Assembly: GCA_003220195.1 (NCBI GenBank)
Contig: QHRT01000314.1
Coordinates: 1 to 11,112, forward strand
Direction of reading: 5' to 3'
Length of the DNA: 11,112 nucleotides
DNA from: Candidatus Rokuibacteriota bacterium
GTDB lineage: Bacteria; Methylomirabilota; Methylomirabilia; Rokubacteriales; CSP1-6
A program made the position numbers and the translations under genes. Numbering within the stretch: position 1 is the stretch's first letter; each line of letters begins with the position of its first letter. Under the pieces are notes generated by a model. The model saw only the letters and a list, made by a program, of their open reading frames with translations. It did not search any database and had not been told where the DNA came from. Shown here in pieces: positions 1 through 6,460 of this stretch.

Positions 1-2
1 TC

Positions 3-728
3 GCCGACCAGATCGGGAACAGGTTCGCCCTCATGGCCGACGACGTCGTCACCGCGTTCCAACCGCTAGAGGCGCTCGTCATCCAGGTCGACGGCGATGT
101 CCTGTATCTGGACGTCGGCGGCTCGGCGGCGCAGATCGGCCAGGAGTTCATGATCTTCCGGAAGGGCGAGGTCTTCCGGCATCCGCTCACCGACAAGCCG
201 CTCGGCCGCTACGAGGCGGTGCTCGGTCACGCGCAGATCCGGCGCGTCCAGCCGCAATTCTCCGAAGCCGTCTTCATTCCGTTGCCGGACAAGCCCCGGC
301 CCTTGCCCGAGGACGGCGCCCGCATCACGCGAGGACGGATCAAGGTCGCCGTGACGCCCGTCCTCGACATGACGAACTCGCAAGCGGACTTTCGTCGCGT
401 CCCGTACATGTTCGCGACGATTCTGGACCGCTCGAAACGATTCCAGGTCGTGGACCCGCTGACCGTGAGCGACATGCTCGCCACCGCCTCGGTGCGTGTC
501 GAAGAGGTGCTGGCGCGGCCGGACCGCGCCGGCCGCGCCGCCCGGAGCCTCGAGGTCGCGGGCTGGCTGGTGCCGATCCTGCTCGAGCGGCGCGGCGTCA
601 CCTATCTCGACGTGACCTGGATCTCCGCCATCACCGGCCGGGCGTTGTTCTCGCGCCGCATGACGCTCTTGCCCGCGAGCGCCGCCGAGGCGCAACGCTT
701 CCCGTGGGAGCCGCGTGGTGAAGATTAG
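3..728 (+). CDS. FlgT_C/CsgG-like envelope protein, C-terminal part (5' end outside window)
   Basis: The frame is open to the left edge (residues ADQIGNRFAL precede the first ATG at 33). That ATG has no Shine-Dalgarno and no signal peptide, unlike the paralog at 6461, so I treat this as the 3' part of a longer gene. Counting from the ATG, residues ~12-88 form a FlgT_C-like module: a short beta stretch around VDGDVLYLDVGG, then a conserved core GQEFMIFRKGE..HPLTDKPLGR, then a closing strand. Residues ~104-222 look like a CsgG/TolB-N-type domain, beginning KVAVTPVLD and containing RSKRFQVVDP, where a small alpha/beta fold would collect lipoprotein or periplasmic contacts. The same two-part order occurs in the protein at 6461-8320. 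It is probably periplasmic. The actual role is unknown: FlgT stabilises the flagellar basal body in Vibrio, but no flagellar gene is seen here. The next gene starts 22 nt downstream, which suggests an operon. Confidence 0.75.
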   Translation, partial: ADQIGNRFALMADDVVTAFQPLEALVIQVDGDVLYLDVGGSAAQIGQEFMIFRKGEVFRHPLTDKPLGRYEAVLGHAQIRRVQPQFSEAVFIPLPDKPRPLPEDGARITRGRIKVAVTPVLDMTNSQADFRRVPYMFATILDRSKRFQVVDPLTVSDMLATASVRVEEVLARPDRAGRAARSLEVAGWLVPILLERRGVTYLDVTWISAITGRALFSRRMTLLPASAAEAQRFPWEPRGED

Positions 729-750
729 TGTGTGCTATGGTAGACCGCCG

Positions 751-1440
751 ATGAAGCGGTCCCTGGCGTGTCTGATGGTGCTGACGCTGGGCGTGTCGGG
801 ATGCTCGACGGTCAAGGACCTTCTCGGCCTCACCGGCAGCGACGCGTCCATCAAGATCAAGGCGACCGAGAACCGCTGGCTGCTCATCAAGAATCCGCGG
901 TTCGGCGACGTCCCGAGCGAGCCCCAGTACATCTGGGTCGAAGAAGAGAAGATCCCCTTCACGATCATGGGCTTCTTGCGGCCGAAGTCCATCATCGCGC
1001 CGCCGGAGATCGTCGCGCAGTACGGCCCACCGCCCGGCGGCGGCAAGATCAGTCCGAAGCAACGCATGCCGTACCAGGTGGCGGGAGCCGGAACAGAGCC
1101 GGCGCGGTCGTCGACCGTGGCCGCCGCAGGGACGCCGAGCCGTCCGACGACACCGGCGGTTGAATTGCCGAAGCGCGGCTATGTCGTGTGGATCGACACG
1201 ACCCGGATCGTCATCGACCTGACGTCTCAGGACGGTCTCAAGCCCGGCAGCGTCGTCAGCCTCCGGCGCGACAAGATGCCGATCATCCATCCCGTCACCG
1301 GCGAGGTGCTGGGGGAACTGGACGAAGAGGTCGCCACGGCGACCGTCGTCGAGACGCGCGACAAGTTCTCGGTGGCGGAGATCCAGACGGTCACGCCCGG
1401 CTCCGAGGTCCACGTCAGGGACCGCGCGGTCCCGAAATAA
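751..1440 (+). CDS. Lipoprotein with C-terminal FlgT_C-like module
   Basis: This is a 229-aa predicted lipoprotein. I chose ATG 751 because it gives a compact lipoprotein signal, MKRSLACLMVLTLGVSGC, with Cys18 in lipobox VSGC; the frame is open further upstream to GTG 715, overlapping the previous gene. Residues ~30-90 form an uncharacterised region rich in aromatic and Pro residues (YIWVEEEKIPF, GFLRPKSIIAPPE). Residues ~91-140 are a Gly/Pro/Ala/Thr linker. Residues ~141-226 match the FlgT_C-like module of its upstream neighbour and of the 6461 gene: DGLKPGSVVSLRRDK, HPVTGEVLGEL, then a beta-rich end. The protein is probably anchored in the outer membrane facing the periplasm. Its position directly behind a second protein with the same module suggests that the two act together. 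No precise function can be assigned, and the Shine-Dalgarno is weak. Confidence 0.8.
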   Translation: MKRSLACLMVLTLGVSGCSTVKDLLGLTGSDASIKIKATENRWLLIKNPRFGDVPSEPQYIWVEEEKIPFTIMGFLRPKSIIAPPEIVAQYGPPPGGGKISPKQRMPYQVAGAGTEPARSSTVAAAGTPSRPTTPAVELPKRGYVVWIDTTRIVIDLTSQDGLKPGSVVSLRRDKMPIIHPVTGEVLGELDEEVATATVVETRDKFSVAEIQTVTPGSEVHVRDRAVPK

Positions 1441-1457
1441 CCTCGAGAACGTCCTCC

Positions 1458-2456
1458 GTGCGGACCCGGAGCCTCGAGCAGGTTCTCAAAGAGCGCGTGT
1501 GGAACCTCGTCGGCTCCGATCTCGAGGAAGTCGAGACAGAGATCGGACGAGAACTTTCGTCCCCGGTGCCGCTGATCCAGGAGATGGCGGGCTACATCGC
1601 GACCGCCGGCGGCAAACGGCTCAGACCGATGCTGCTGCTGCTGGCGGCGCGCCTCGCCGGCTATCGCGGCCCGCGCTCGATCCGGCTCGCGTGCGTCGTG
1701 GAGCTCCTGCACACGGCGACCCTGATCCACGACGACGTGGTCGATCAAGCGCCGCTCCGCCGGGGACGCCCGTCGGTCAATGCCCAGTGGGGCGACGATG
1801 CCTCCGTGCTGGTCGGCGATCACCTCTACTCCAAGTCCTTCGCGAGCCTGGTCCGCGACAACGATCCGCGGGTCATGGAGACGCTCGCGCGCGCGACCGT
1901 CTCGATGACCGAAGCCGAGGTGTTCCAGCTCGAGCGGAAGCGCGAAGGGCTCACGAGCGAGGCGGACTACGTCCGGATCATCACGCAGAAGACGGCGTCG
2001 TTCATGTCCGCCTGCTGCCGGATCGGCGCGCTCCTCGGCGGCCTGTCCGAGGCGCACGTCGATGCGCTGACACGCTATGGCCTGGACGTCGGCGTCGCCT
2101 TCCAGATCTCCGACGACTCCCTCGACTTCGTCGCCGACCAGGATCGCCTGGGCAAGGCGATCGGGGCCGACCTCCGCGAGGGCAAGCGCACGCTGCCGCT
2201 CATCGCGACGCTCGCGCGCGCGACCGCGAGCGAGGCCGAGCGCGTGCGACAGCTCCTGCGGCGGCGCACGTTGCCGCCCGACGAGATCGAGGAGATCCGG
2301 CAGCTGGTGATCCAGCACGACGGCGTCGACTACGCGCTCGCCCGCGCGCACGCCTATGCGCAGGCCGCGAAGCAGGACCTCGAGGTGTTCTCCCCGTCCG
2401 AGGAGCGCGAGACGCTCGGGCTCATCGCGGACTTTGTCGTCGACCGCGATCGCTGA
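1458..2456 (+). CDS. ispB: All-trans polyprenyl diphosphate synthase (octaprenyl/heptaprenyl type)
   Basis: This enzyme condenses isopentenyl diphosphate units onto an allylic primer to make the long all-trans side chain of ubiquinone or menaquinone. It acts in the cytosol or at the inner membrane. At 332 aa the length is normal for the family. Visible hallmarks are GGKRLRP (residues 51-57), which binds IPP; the first Asp-rich motif DDVVD (92-96) followed by RRGRPS; GD at 120-121; the K of TQKTA (178); and the second Asp-rich motif DDSLD (219-223), followed by GKAIGADLREGKRTLP. The residues just upstream of the first motif are small (A87, T88), which in this family fits a long product, though chain length is not provable by eye. 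I chose GTG 1458, 17 nt after the lipoprotein stop; the frame stays open further upstream inside that gene, and GTG 1497 is an alternative. The Shine-Dalgarno is poor. It is followed 13 nt later by the SAM hydrolase. Confidence 0.93.
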   Translation: MRTRSLEQVLKERVWNLVGSDLEEVETEIGRELSSPVPLIQEMAGYIATAGGKRLRPMLLLLAARLAGYRGPRSIRLACVVELLHTATLIHDDVVDQAPLRRGRPSVNAQWGDDASVLVGDHLYSKSFASLVRDNDPRVMETLARATVSMTEAEVFQLERKREGLTSEADYVRIITQKTASFMSACCRIGALLGGLSEAHVDALTRYGLDVGVAFQISDDSLDFVADQDRLGKAIGADLREGKRTLPLIATLARATASEAERVRQLLRRRTLPPDEIEEIRQLVIQHDGVDYALARAHAYAQAAKQDLEVFSPSEERETLGLIADFVVDRDR

Positions 2457-2469
2457 CCGGGCGGGACCG

Positions 2470-3294
2470 GTGCCCGGCGTGGCGCGGCGACGCTCGGACC
2501 ATCCGATCATCACGCTCACGACGGACTTCGGACTGCGTGACCCGTACGTCGCACAGATGAAAGCGGTGATCCTCGGCGTGGCGCCCGGGGCCACCATCGT
2601 GGACCTCACGCACGAGCTCGCGCCCCACGACATCGTCGAGGCCGCGCTCGCGCTGGACGCTTCCGCGGGGTTCTTCCCGAGCGGCACGATCCACGTCGCG
2701 GTCGTCGACCCCGGCGTCGGGACCACGCGGCGCGCGCTGGGCGTCCTCTGCGAAACGTGCGTGCTCATCGGCCCCGACAACGGCGTCTTCACACCGTTCC
2801 TGTCGCGCCGTGGCGCTCGGGCGTTCGAGCTCGCGGCCGAGCGCTACCGGTTACCGGCCGTGAGCCGGACGTTCCACGGCCGCGACGTGTTCGCGCCGGC
2901 GGCCGCCCACGTCGCGCGAGGGGTTCCGCTCGCGCGGTTCGGTGGACGAGTGGCCGATCCGGTCACCCTTCCGTGGCCGTCGGCTCGCCGGCGTGGCGCG
3001 ACGGTCGTCGGCGCCGTGATTCACGTCGATCGCTTCGGAAATCTGGTGACGTCCATTGGCGCCTCGGATGTCGCGCACCTGGGCGAGGACCTCGCCCTTC
3101 GCATCCGGGGCCGTGTCGTCCCGGTGGTGGGGACGTACGGGGATCTCGATCGCGGGAGCGCCGGCGCCCTGCTGGGCTCGAGTGGTCGGCTGGAGGTCGC
3201 CGTGAGGGAGGGGCGGGGAGCAGACCTCCTCCGGGCGCAGCGCGGGACTCCGGTGGCGGTTACTTCACGTCCGTCTTCGCGGACGGCGCGCTAG
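2470..3294 (+). CDS. SAM hydroxide adenosyltransferase (DUF62 / SAM hydrolase family)
   Basis: Members of this family hydrolyse S-adenosylmethionine to adenosine and methionine, using a water activated by an Asp-Arg-His set, and share the fold of bacterial fluorinase and chlorinase. Counting from GTG 2470 (274 aa), I see TTDFG (17-21), THELAPHDI (47-55), VDPGVGTTRR with candidate catalytic D80 and R87, GPDNGVFTP (101-109), TFHGRDVFAP with candidate H136, and IHVDRFGNLVTSI (184-196). The Asp-to-Arg spacing of seven equals that of characterised archaeal members. Nothing indicates a halogenase rather than the common hydrolase, but this was not tested. The N-terminus is basic without a signal peptide, so the protein is cytoplasmic. 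Alternative starts are GTG 2479 and TTG 2434, the latter overlapping ispB. The 3' end overlaps the convergent FmdB gene by 35 nt. It probably shares a transcript with ispB. Confidence 0.9.
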   Translation: MPGVARRRSDHPIITLTTDFGLRDPYVAQMKAVILGVAPGATIVDLTHELAPHDIVEAALALDASAGFFPSGTIHVAVVDPGVGTTRRALGVLCETCVLIGPDNGVFTPFLSRRGARAFELAAERYRLPAVSRTFHGRDVFAPAAAHVARGVPLARFGGRVADPVTLPWPSARRRGATVVGAVIHVDRFGNLVTSIGASDVAHLGEDLALRIRGRVVPVVGTYGDLDRGSAGALLGSSGRLEVAVREGRGADLLRAQRGTPVAVTSRPSSRTAR

Positions 3295-3613
3295 TGCTGG
3301 AGTTCTCCGTGGCCTTCGACTCGGGCTTGGGGGCCGAGTCGGTCTTGCCGGCGGCCGCCGTGTCGGAGCTGCGGGCCGACTTGTCCGCCGTGCCGACCGT
3401 GCTCTTTTCGGCCTCCCGCGCTTTCTTGCGGGCCTCCGACGGATAGTCGGTGACGTACCACCCTTCCCCTTTCAAGATGAACGGGGCCGCAGACAGGAGA
3501 CGCCGGACGGCGCCACCACATTGATCGCAGGTCGTCAGGGCTGGCTCGGAGATTCGCTGCCGGACTTCGAAGACCCGGCGACATTTCTCACATTCGTATT
3601 CGTATGTTGGCAC
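3260..3613 (-). CDS. FmdB-family zinc-ribbon regulatory protein
   Basis: This small protein starts with the family signature PTYEYEC and carries a four-cysteine zinc ribbon of CxxC...CxxC type (CEKC and CDQC, 21 residues apart). The family's conserved stretch FILKGEGWYVTDY follows. I prefer the GTG at 3613 because it puts Met directly before PTYEY, as in most relatives; an ATG two codons upstream (3619) gives M-L-V-PTYEY and is also possible. Neither has a clear Shine-Dalgarno, so translation may be leaderless. After about residue 65 the protein is a charged, then Ser/Ala/Thr/Lys-rich low-complexity tail of roughly 50 residues, probably disordered. The family is named after FmdB, a putative regulator of formamidase expression, but most members have no proven job. 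Its 3' end overlaps the SAM hydrolase gene tail to tail. Confidence 0.9.
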   Translation of the reverse strand: MPTYEYECEKCRRVFEVRQRISEPALTTCDQCGGAVRRLLSAAPFILKGEGWYVTDYPSEARKKAREAEKSTVGTADKSARSSDTAAAGKTDSAPKPESKATENSSTSAPSAKTDVK

Positions 3614-3630
3614 TAGCATACGTCTAACAG

Positions 3631-3637
3631 GGGAGGA
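3631..3637 (+). promoter_or_regulatory. Ribosome binding site fixing the start of the TPR lipoprotein
   Basis: The purine run GGGAGGA ends six bases before GTG 3644. It is 15 bases from the in-frame ATG at 3653. The spacing therefore favours the GTG start. Confidence 0.7.
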
Positions 3638-3643
3638 CGACAG

Positions 3644-4312
3644 GTGTCAAGGATGTCCGCGATCGTCAGCGTCGTCGTAGGCCTGATCCTCGGGGCATGC
3701 GCCACGACCGGCGGCCAGGTGTCTGAGGTCCAGAAGCTTCAGGCGCGCTCGGCGTACGAACAGGGGGTGACCGCCCTGAACGACCGGCAGTTCGGCGCGG
3801 CGTTGACCGCCCTGCAGCAGGCGACGATGCTAGCTCCCGGTGTGGCGACGTACCGGAACGCCCTGGGGATCGTCCACTTGCAGCTCGGGCGGCCAGACCT
3901 GGCCCTGCCGGAGTTCGAGACGGCGGCCAGGCTCGACCCGGACTACGGCGAAGCGATCCTCAATACCGGCGTCGCCCTCGCCGAGGTCCAGCGCTGGGAT
4001 CAGGCCGTCGAAGCGTACCGGCGAGCGCTTCAGTCCCCACGCCTCATGAGCCCGGACACCGCACATCAAAACCTCGGCGTCGCGCTCTATAACTTGCGGA
4101 AATTCAAGGAGGCGGAGGACGAACTCCGGTTCGCGATCAGGCTCGAGCCGACGCTCGAGGCCGCCTTCTACCATCTCGGGCTGGTCATGGTGGCCCAGAA
4201 CCGCCGGGACGAGGCCAAGGCCGCCTTCCGCCAGGCCCGCCAACTCGCCCCGAACTCCCCGTTCGGCCAGGCCGCCGTCGAGCGGCTCAAGGCCCTGGGG
4301 GAGGGCGGCTAA
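3644..4312 (+). CDS. TPR lipoprotein, PilF/PilW/Tgl-like
   Basis: This is a 222-aa lipoprotein: signal peptide MSRMSAIVSVVVGLILGAC with Cys19 in lipobox LGAC, then an almost continuous solenoid of five tetratricopeptide repeats (about residues 36-66, 67-100, 101-133, 138-170 and 171-204). Each shows the usual small residue, aromatic and terminal Pro pattern, for example ALTALQQATMLAP and AFRQARQLAP. Architecture and length fit the outer-membrane pilotins of type IV pili (PilF of Pseudomonas, PilW of Neisseria, Tgl of Myxococcus), which help the secretin ring assemble. No pilus gene lies in this window, so the specific role is inference; a general TPR adaptor of the outer membrane is the alternative. 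Only about 30 bases separate its start from the divergent FmdB start, so each promoter must lie inside the neighbouring gene. Confidence 0.85.
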   Translation: MSRMSAIVSVVVGLILGACATTGGQVSEVQKLQARSAYEQGVTALNDRQFGAALTALQQATMLAPGVATYRNALGIVHLQLGRPDLALPEFETAARLDPDYGEAILNTGVALAEVQRWDQAVEAYRRALQSPRLMSPDTAHQNLGVALYNLRKFKEAEDELRFAIRLEPTLEAAFYHLGLVMVAQNRRDEAKAAFRQARQLAPNSPFGQAAVERLKALGEGG

Positions 4313-4337
4313 CCAGCCAGTCGAACGGAAGTTTTTC

Positions 4338-4367
4338 TTGACCTCACGCCGGCCGCCGGGGTAAAAG
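4338..4367 (+). promoter_or_regulatory. Sigma70-like promoter for porin A
   Basis: TTGACC (4338-4343) and TAAAAG (4362-4367) are separated by 18 bases. This predicts a transcription start near 4374 and a leader of about 90 nt before the porin A ATG. It is an A/T-rich island in very GC-rich DNA. The call rests on pattern only. Confidence 0.5.
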
Positions 4368-4397
4368 GTTCGCGCCGGAAGGCATACCGTATCCGCA

Positions 4398-4459
4398 GGT
4401 GTTGGTGGTTGTGGTTGGTCCGTGGCTCAAGCGGCAGTGCATCACCACAGATGAGGAGG
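4398..4459 (+). promoter_or_regulatory. Structured G/T-rich leader and strong Shine-Dalgarno of porin A
   Basis: Between the predicted promoter and the start lies a G/T-rich stretch with five GG pairs between 4398 and 4418, compatible with a two-tier G-quadruplex. TGTGGT (4410-4415) can also pair with ACCACA (4444-4449) just before AGGAGG (4454-4459). The Shine-Dalgarno sits five bases from ATG 4465. The leader could fold so as to influence access to that site; this is inference. Confidence 0.35.
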
Positions 4460-4464
4460 CGGTC

Positions 4465-6226
4465 ATGAGGAGAGTCGTTCTAGGACTGCTCTCCGTCCTC
4501 GTCACCGTCGCGATCCTTGCGCCCCCCGCTCTAGCGCAGGCTCCGACACCGAAGGTGACGATCACGGGGCAAATCGACAACATCCTGAACCTGAACCGCA
4601 ACCTGAACAACACCGGCCAGGACCGCAACGTCCGGGGCGGTCAGACCTCGCCTGGTGACCAGGAATTCGGCGCGTACACGCGCGGTCGCTGGGACATCAT
4701 CGGCCAGCTCGGCAAGGCCAAGGCGGTGATGGGCTGGGAAATCGACATGCACTACGGCGGCTTCAGCGGGACGAACGGCGACACGTGCGTGGGCACGCTG
4801 TTCGCCGGGACGGCCGCGGGGAACTGCGGAAGCCGCGGTGACGGGTCGAGCGGTGGTCTCGACGCGGACACCGACGCTCCTGCCATTCATCCCGATCGAG
4901 GGAATGGCGCGCGTGGGCGGCCAGCCGTTCGAGCTCGGACTCAAGCCGCAGCAGTTCGCGGACGCCGACTTCGCCGGCTTCAGAGCGCAGCTCAACTTCT
5001 CGCCGAACGTCAGGCTGATCGCGCTCTATCAGCAGATCGAGGAGAACTTCTCGGGACCGCGTTCGAGAGTGGCGACCGGCACGGTCGCGAGCTCCGCCAA
5101 CAGCACGGGCTGGAATCGCGGCGATGACTGGGGCGCGATCGCCAAGCTCGACGTCGAGCCGTTCAAGGGTCTCCGGGTGAGTCCCTTCGTCGCGTACCAG
5201 GAGCTCGACGGTACGACGGCGGGTTCGATCCGGACTCCGGCCGGAGGCTATAACGTCGGAAGTGGCGCGGCCATGGCCCCCGACATCACCGGCAACGCCG
5301 TCAACGCGGCCGGGGTGCAGACCGGGACAATCCAGACGAGTTGTGTCGTCGCGCAGGGCAAGTGCCGGTCGACGATGGAGCACCGGTACTGGGCCGGACT
5401 CGATGCGCGCTTCGACTCTGGCCCGTTCTACATCTGGCCGACCGCGCTCTTTCTGTGGGGTGACCGGGCCCGCCTCGCGGCGGCCGGCGAGCCTGGCCGC
5501 GGCGGCGTGATCCACGCGACCGAGAGGGCGTGGATGTTCGACCTCCAGAGCGGCTTCAGGGTCGGTCCGCTGAACCTCGAGCTTCGAGGCGTGTACGCCT
5601 CGGGTGACAAGGCCAGCGCCAACCTCAACAAAGACATGAAGTACATGCAGCTGTACCAGACCGGTGGCGGTTACTTCAACGGATTCGGCGAGGTCTCGGG
5701 CAGCGCGAACGTCGCGTACCTCTCCGGCTGGAACGGCACGACGAGCGCCAACCCGTACTCGATCAGCGCGCATCCGACGTACGATCGGTACGGTCTGGCC
5801 AGGCTCGCCGGGAAGGCCACGTACTCGGTCACGCCGGCGTTTGACGTTTTCGCGAGCGCGTCGCCGATCTGGACGGCCGAGAAGGTCAACACGAACGAGA
5901 TCGTGACCGGCAACGGGCTCATGCTGCCGGCCGGGTTCGACGGGAACTTCAAACCCGCTCCCGGCACGGTGTTGAGGCCGTGCGACCGGACGTGCAGTGA
6001 TGGCAACAGCCGGTACCTCGGCACCGACGTCGACCTGGGTCTGACGTACCGGTTCGCGCCGGGTCTCACCTTCGACCTCGTCGGCGGCTGGCTGTTCGCC
6101 GGCGACGCTCTCAACAACGTCGCGGACATCTGTGGGCACGCGGGCAGCGCGCCCTGCGGTCAGTTCGCCCAGTACAAGTCGAAGGACTCCTGGACCCTCA
6201 GCACGCGCATCCGGTACGCCTTCTAG
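4465..6226 (+). pseudogene. Porin A: outer-membrane beta-barrel protein, frameshifted
   Basis: The start ATG 4465 is firm (AGGAGG five bases upstream; 24-residue signal peptide ending ALA before QAPTPK). The first frame reads normally to about 4875 (GGLDADTD). The homologous reading then continues one frame over, from LLPFIPIEG to the stop at 6226, ending RIRYAF, the terminal Phe expected for barrel assembly. Compared with porin B, 62 bases are missing at the junction. These would encode about 21 residues including a probable transmembrane strand (ELKWMYVEFPL). The rest shows alternating polar/hydrophobic strands and GQPF, YxQIEENFSGPRSR and GGGYFNGFGEV blocks shared with B. Four Cys pairs fall in likely loops. 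It would form a barrel of roughly 570-600 residues importing small solutes, substrate unknown. As written it encodes a truncated product; a genuine deletion, an assembly error or a strain mixture would all give this picture. Confidence 0.8.
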
Positions 6227-6240
6227 ACCGAACCGCTGCG

Positions 6241-6288
6241 CGAACCTCGGGGCACCGGACCACCCGGTCCGGTGCCCCGTTCGTTTTT
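6241..6288 (+). terminator. Strong intrinsic terminator after porin A
   Basis: A perfect 13-bp stem, 6249-6261 (GGGGCACCGGACC) with 6266-6278, encloses the loop ACCC. It is extended by CGAAC (6241-6245) pairing with GTTCG (6279-6283) and is followed by five T at 6284-6288. It lies 15 bases after the porin A stop. It is among the clearest noncoding elements in the window and shows that the unit is, or was, a separate transcription unit. Confidence 0.93.
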
Positions 6289-6333
6289 CTGAGCTCCGTT
6301 CGTTCTTCAGAACGTCAGACCGGAGCCTCCGTG

Positions 6334-6363
6334 TTGCCGTCCGCCGAGTGTGCAGCGTATAGT
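6334..6363 (+). promoter_or_regulatory. Sigma70-like promoter for the FlgT_C/FG-GAP gene
   Basis: TTGCCG (6334-6339) and TATAGT (6358-6363) are 18 bases apart. They lie downstream of the porin A terminator and about 100 bases before ATG 6461. The predicted start of transcription is near 6370, inside a small dyad. Confidence 0.55.
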
Positions 6364-6376
6364 CGCTCGGAGCGAC
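6362..6376. promoter_or_regulatory. Perfect 7-bp dyad overlapping the -10/transcription start
   Basis: GTCGCTC (6362-6368) and GAGCGAC (6370-6376) form a perfect inverted repeat around one G. It touches the proposed -10 box and covers the predicted transcription start, a typical place for a repressor operator. It could instead be a hairpin at the very 5' end of the mRNA. No regulator gene is in the window. Confidence 0.4.
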
Positions 6377-6460
6377 GTGACAGTTCGGGCGTCATTCGGC
6401 CATGCGCGACCTCGGGTCCTCGTCGGGCAGAGCGGACCACATTCGTGAAGGAGCAGTGGG

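Noticed and set aside
1227..2792. 521-codon open frame on the minus strand across ispB and the SAM hydrolase
   Set aside because: It spans two genes with unmistakable family motifs on the other strand, and its own translation has no motif.
4300..4336. Terminator after the TPR lipoprotein ending in the T run at 4332-4336
   Set aside because: Only a four-base stem (GGCT/AGCC) is available, about 14 bases from the T run. The T run more likely belongs to the porin A promoter region.
4865..4885. Programmed ribosomal frameshift in porin A
   Set aside because: There is no slippery heptamer or downstream pseudoknot at the junction, and a whole predicted strand is missing, which a frameshift would not restore.
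4763..6139. 458-codon open frame on the minus strand opposite porin A
   Set aside because: It is the antisense shadow of the porin, with the same arginine- and valine-rich composition as the other shadows.
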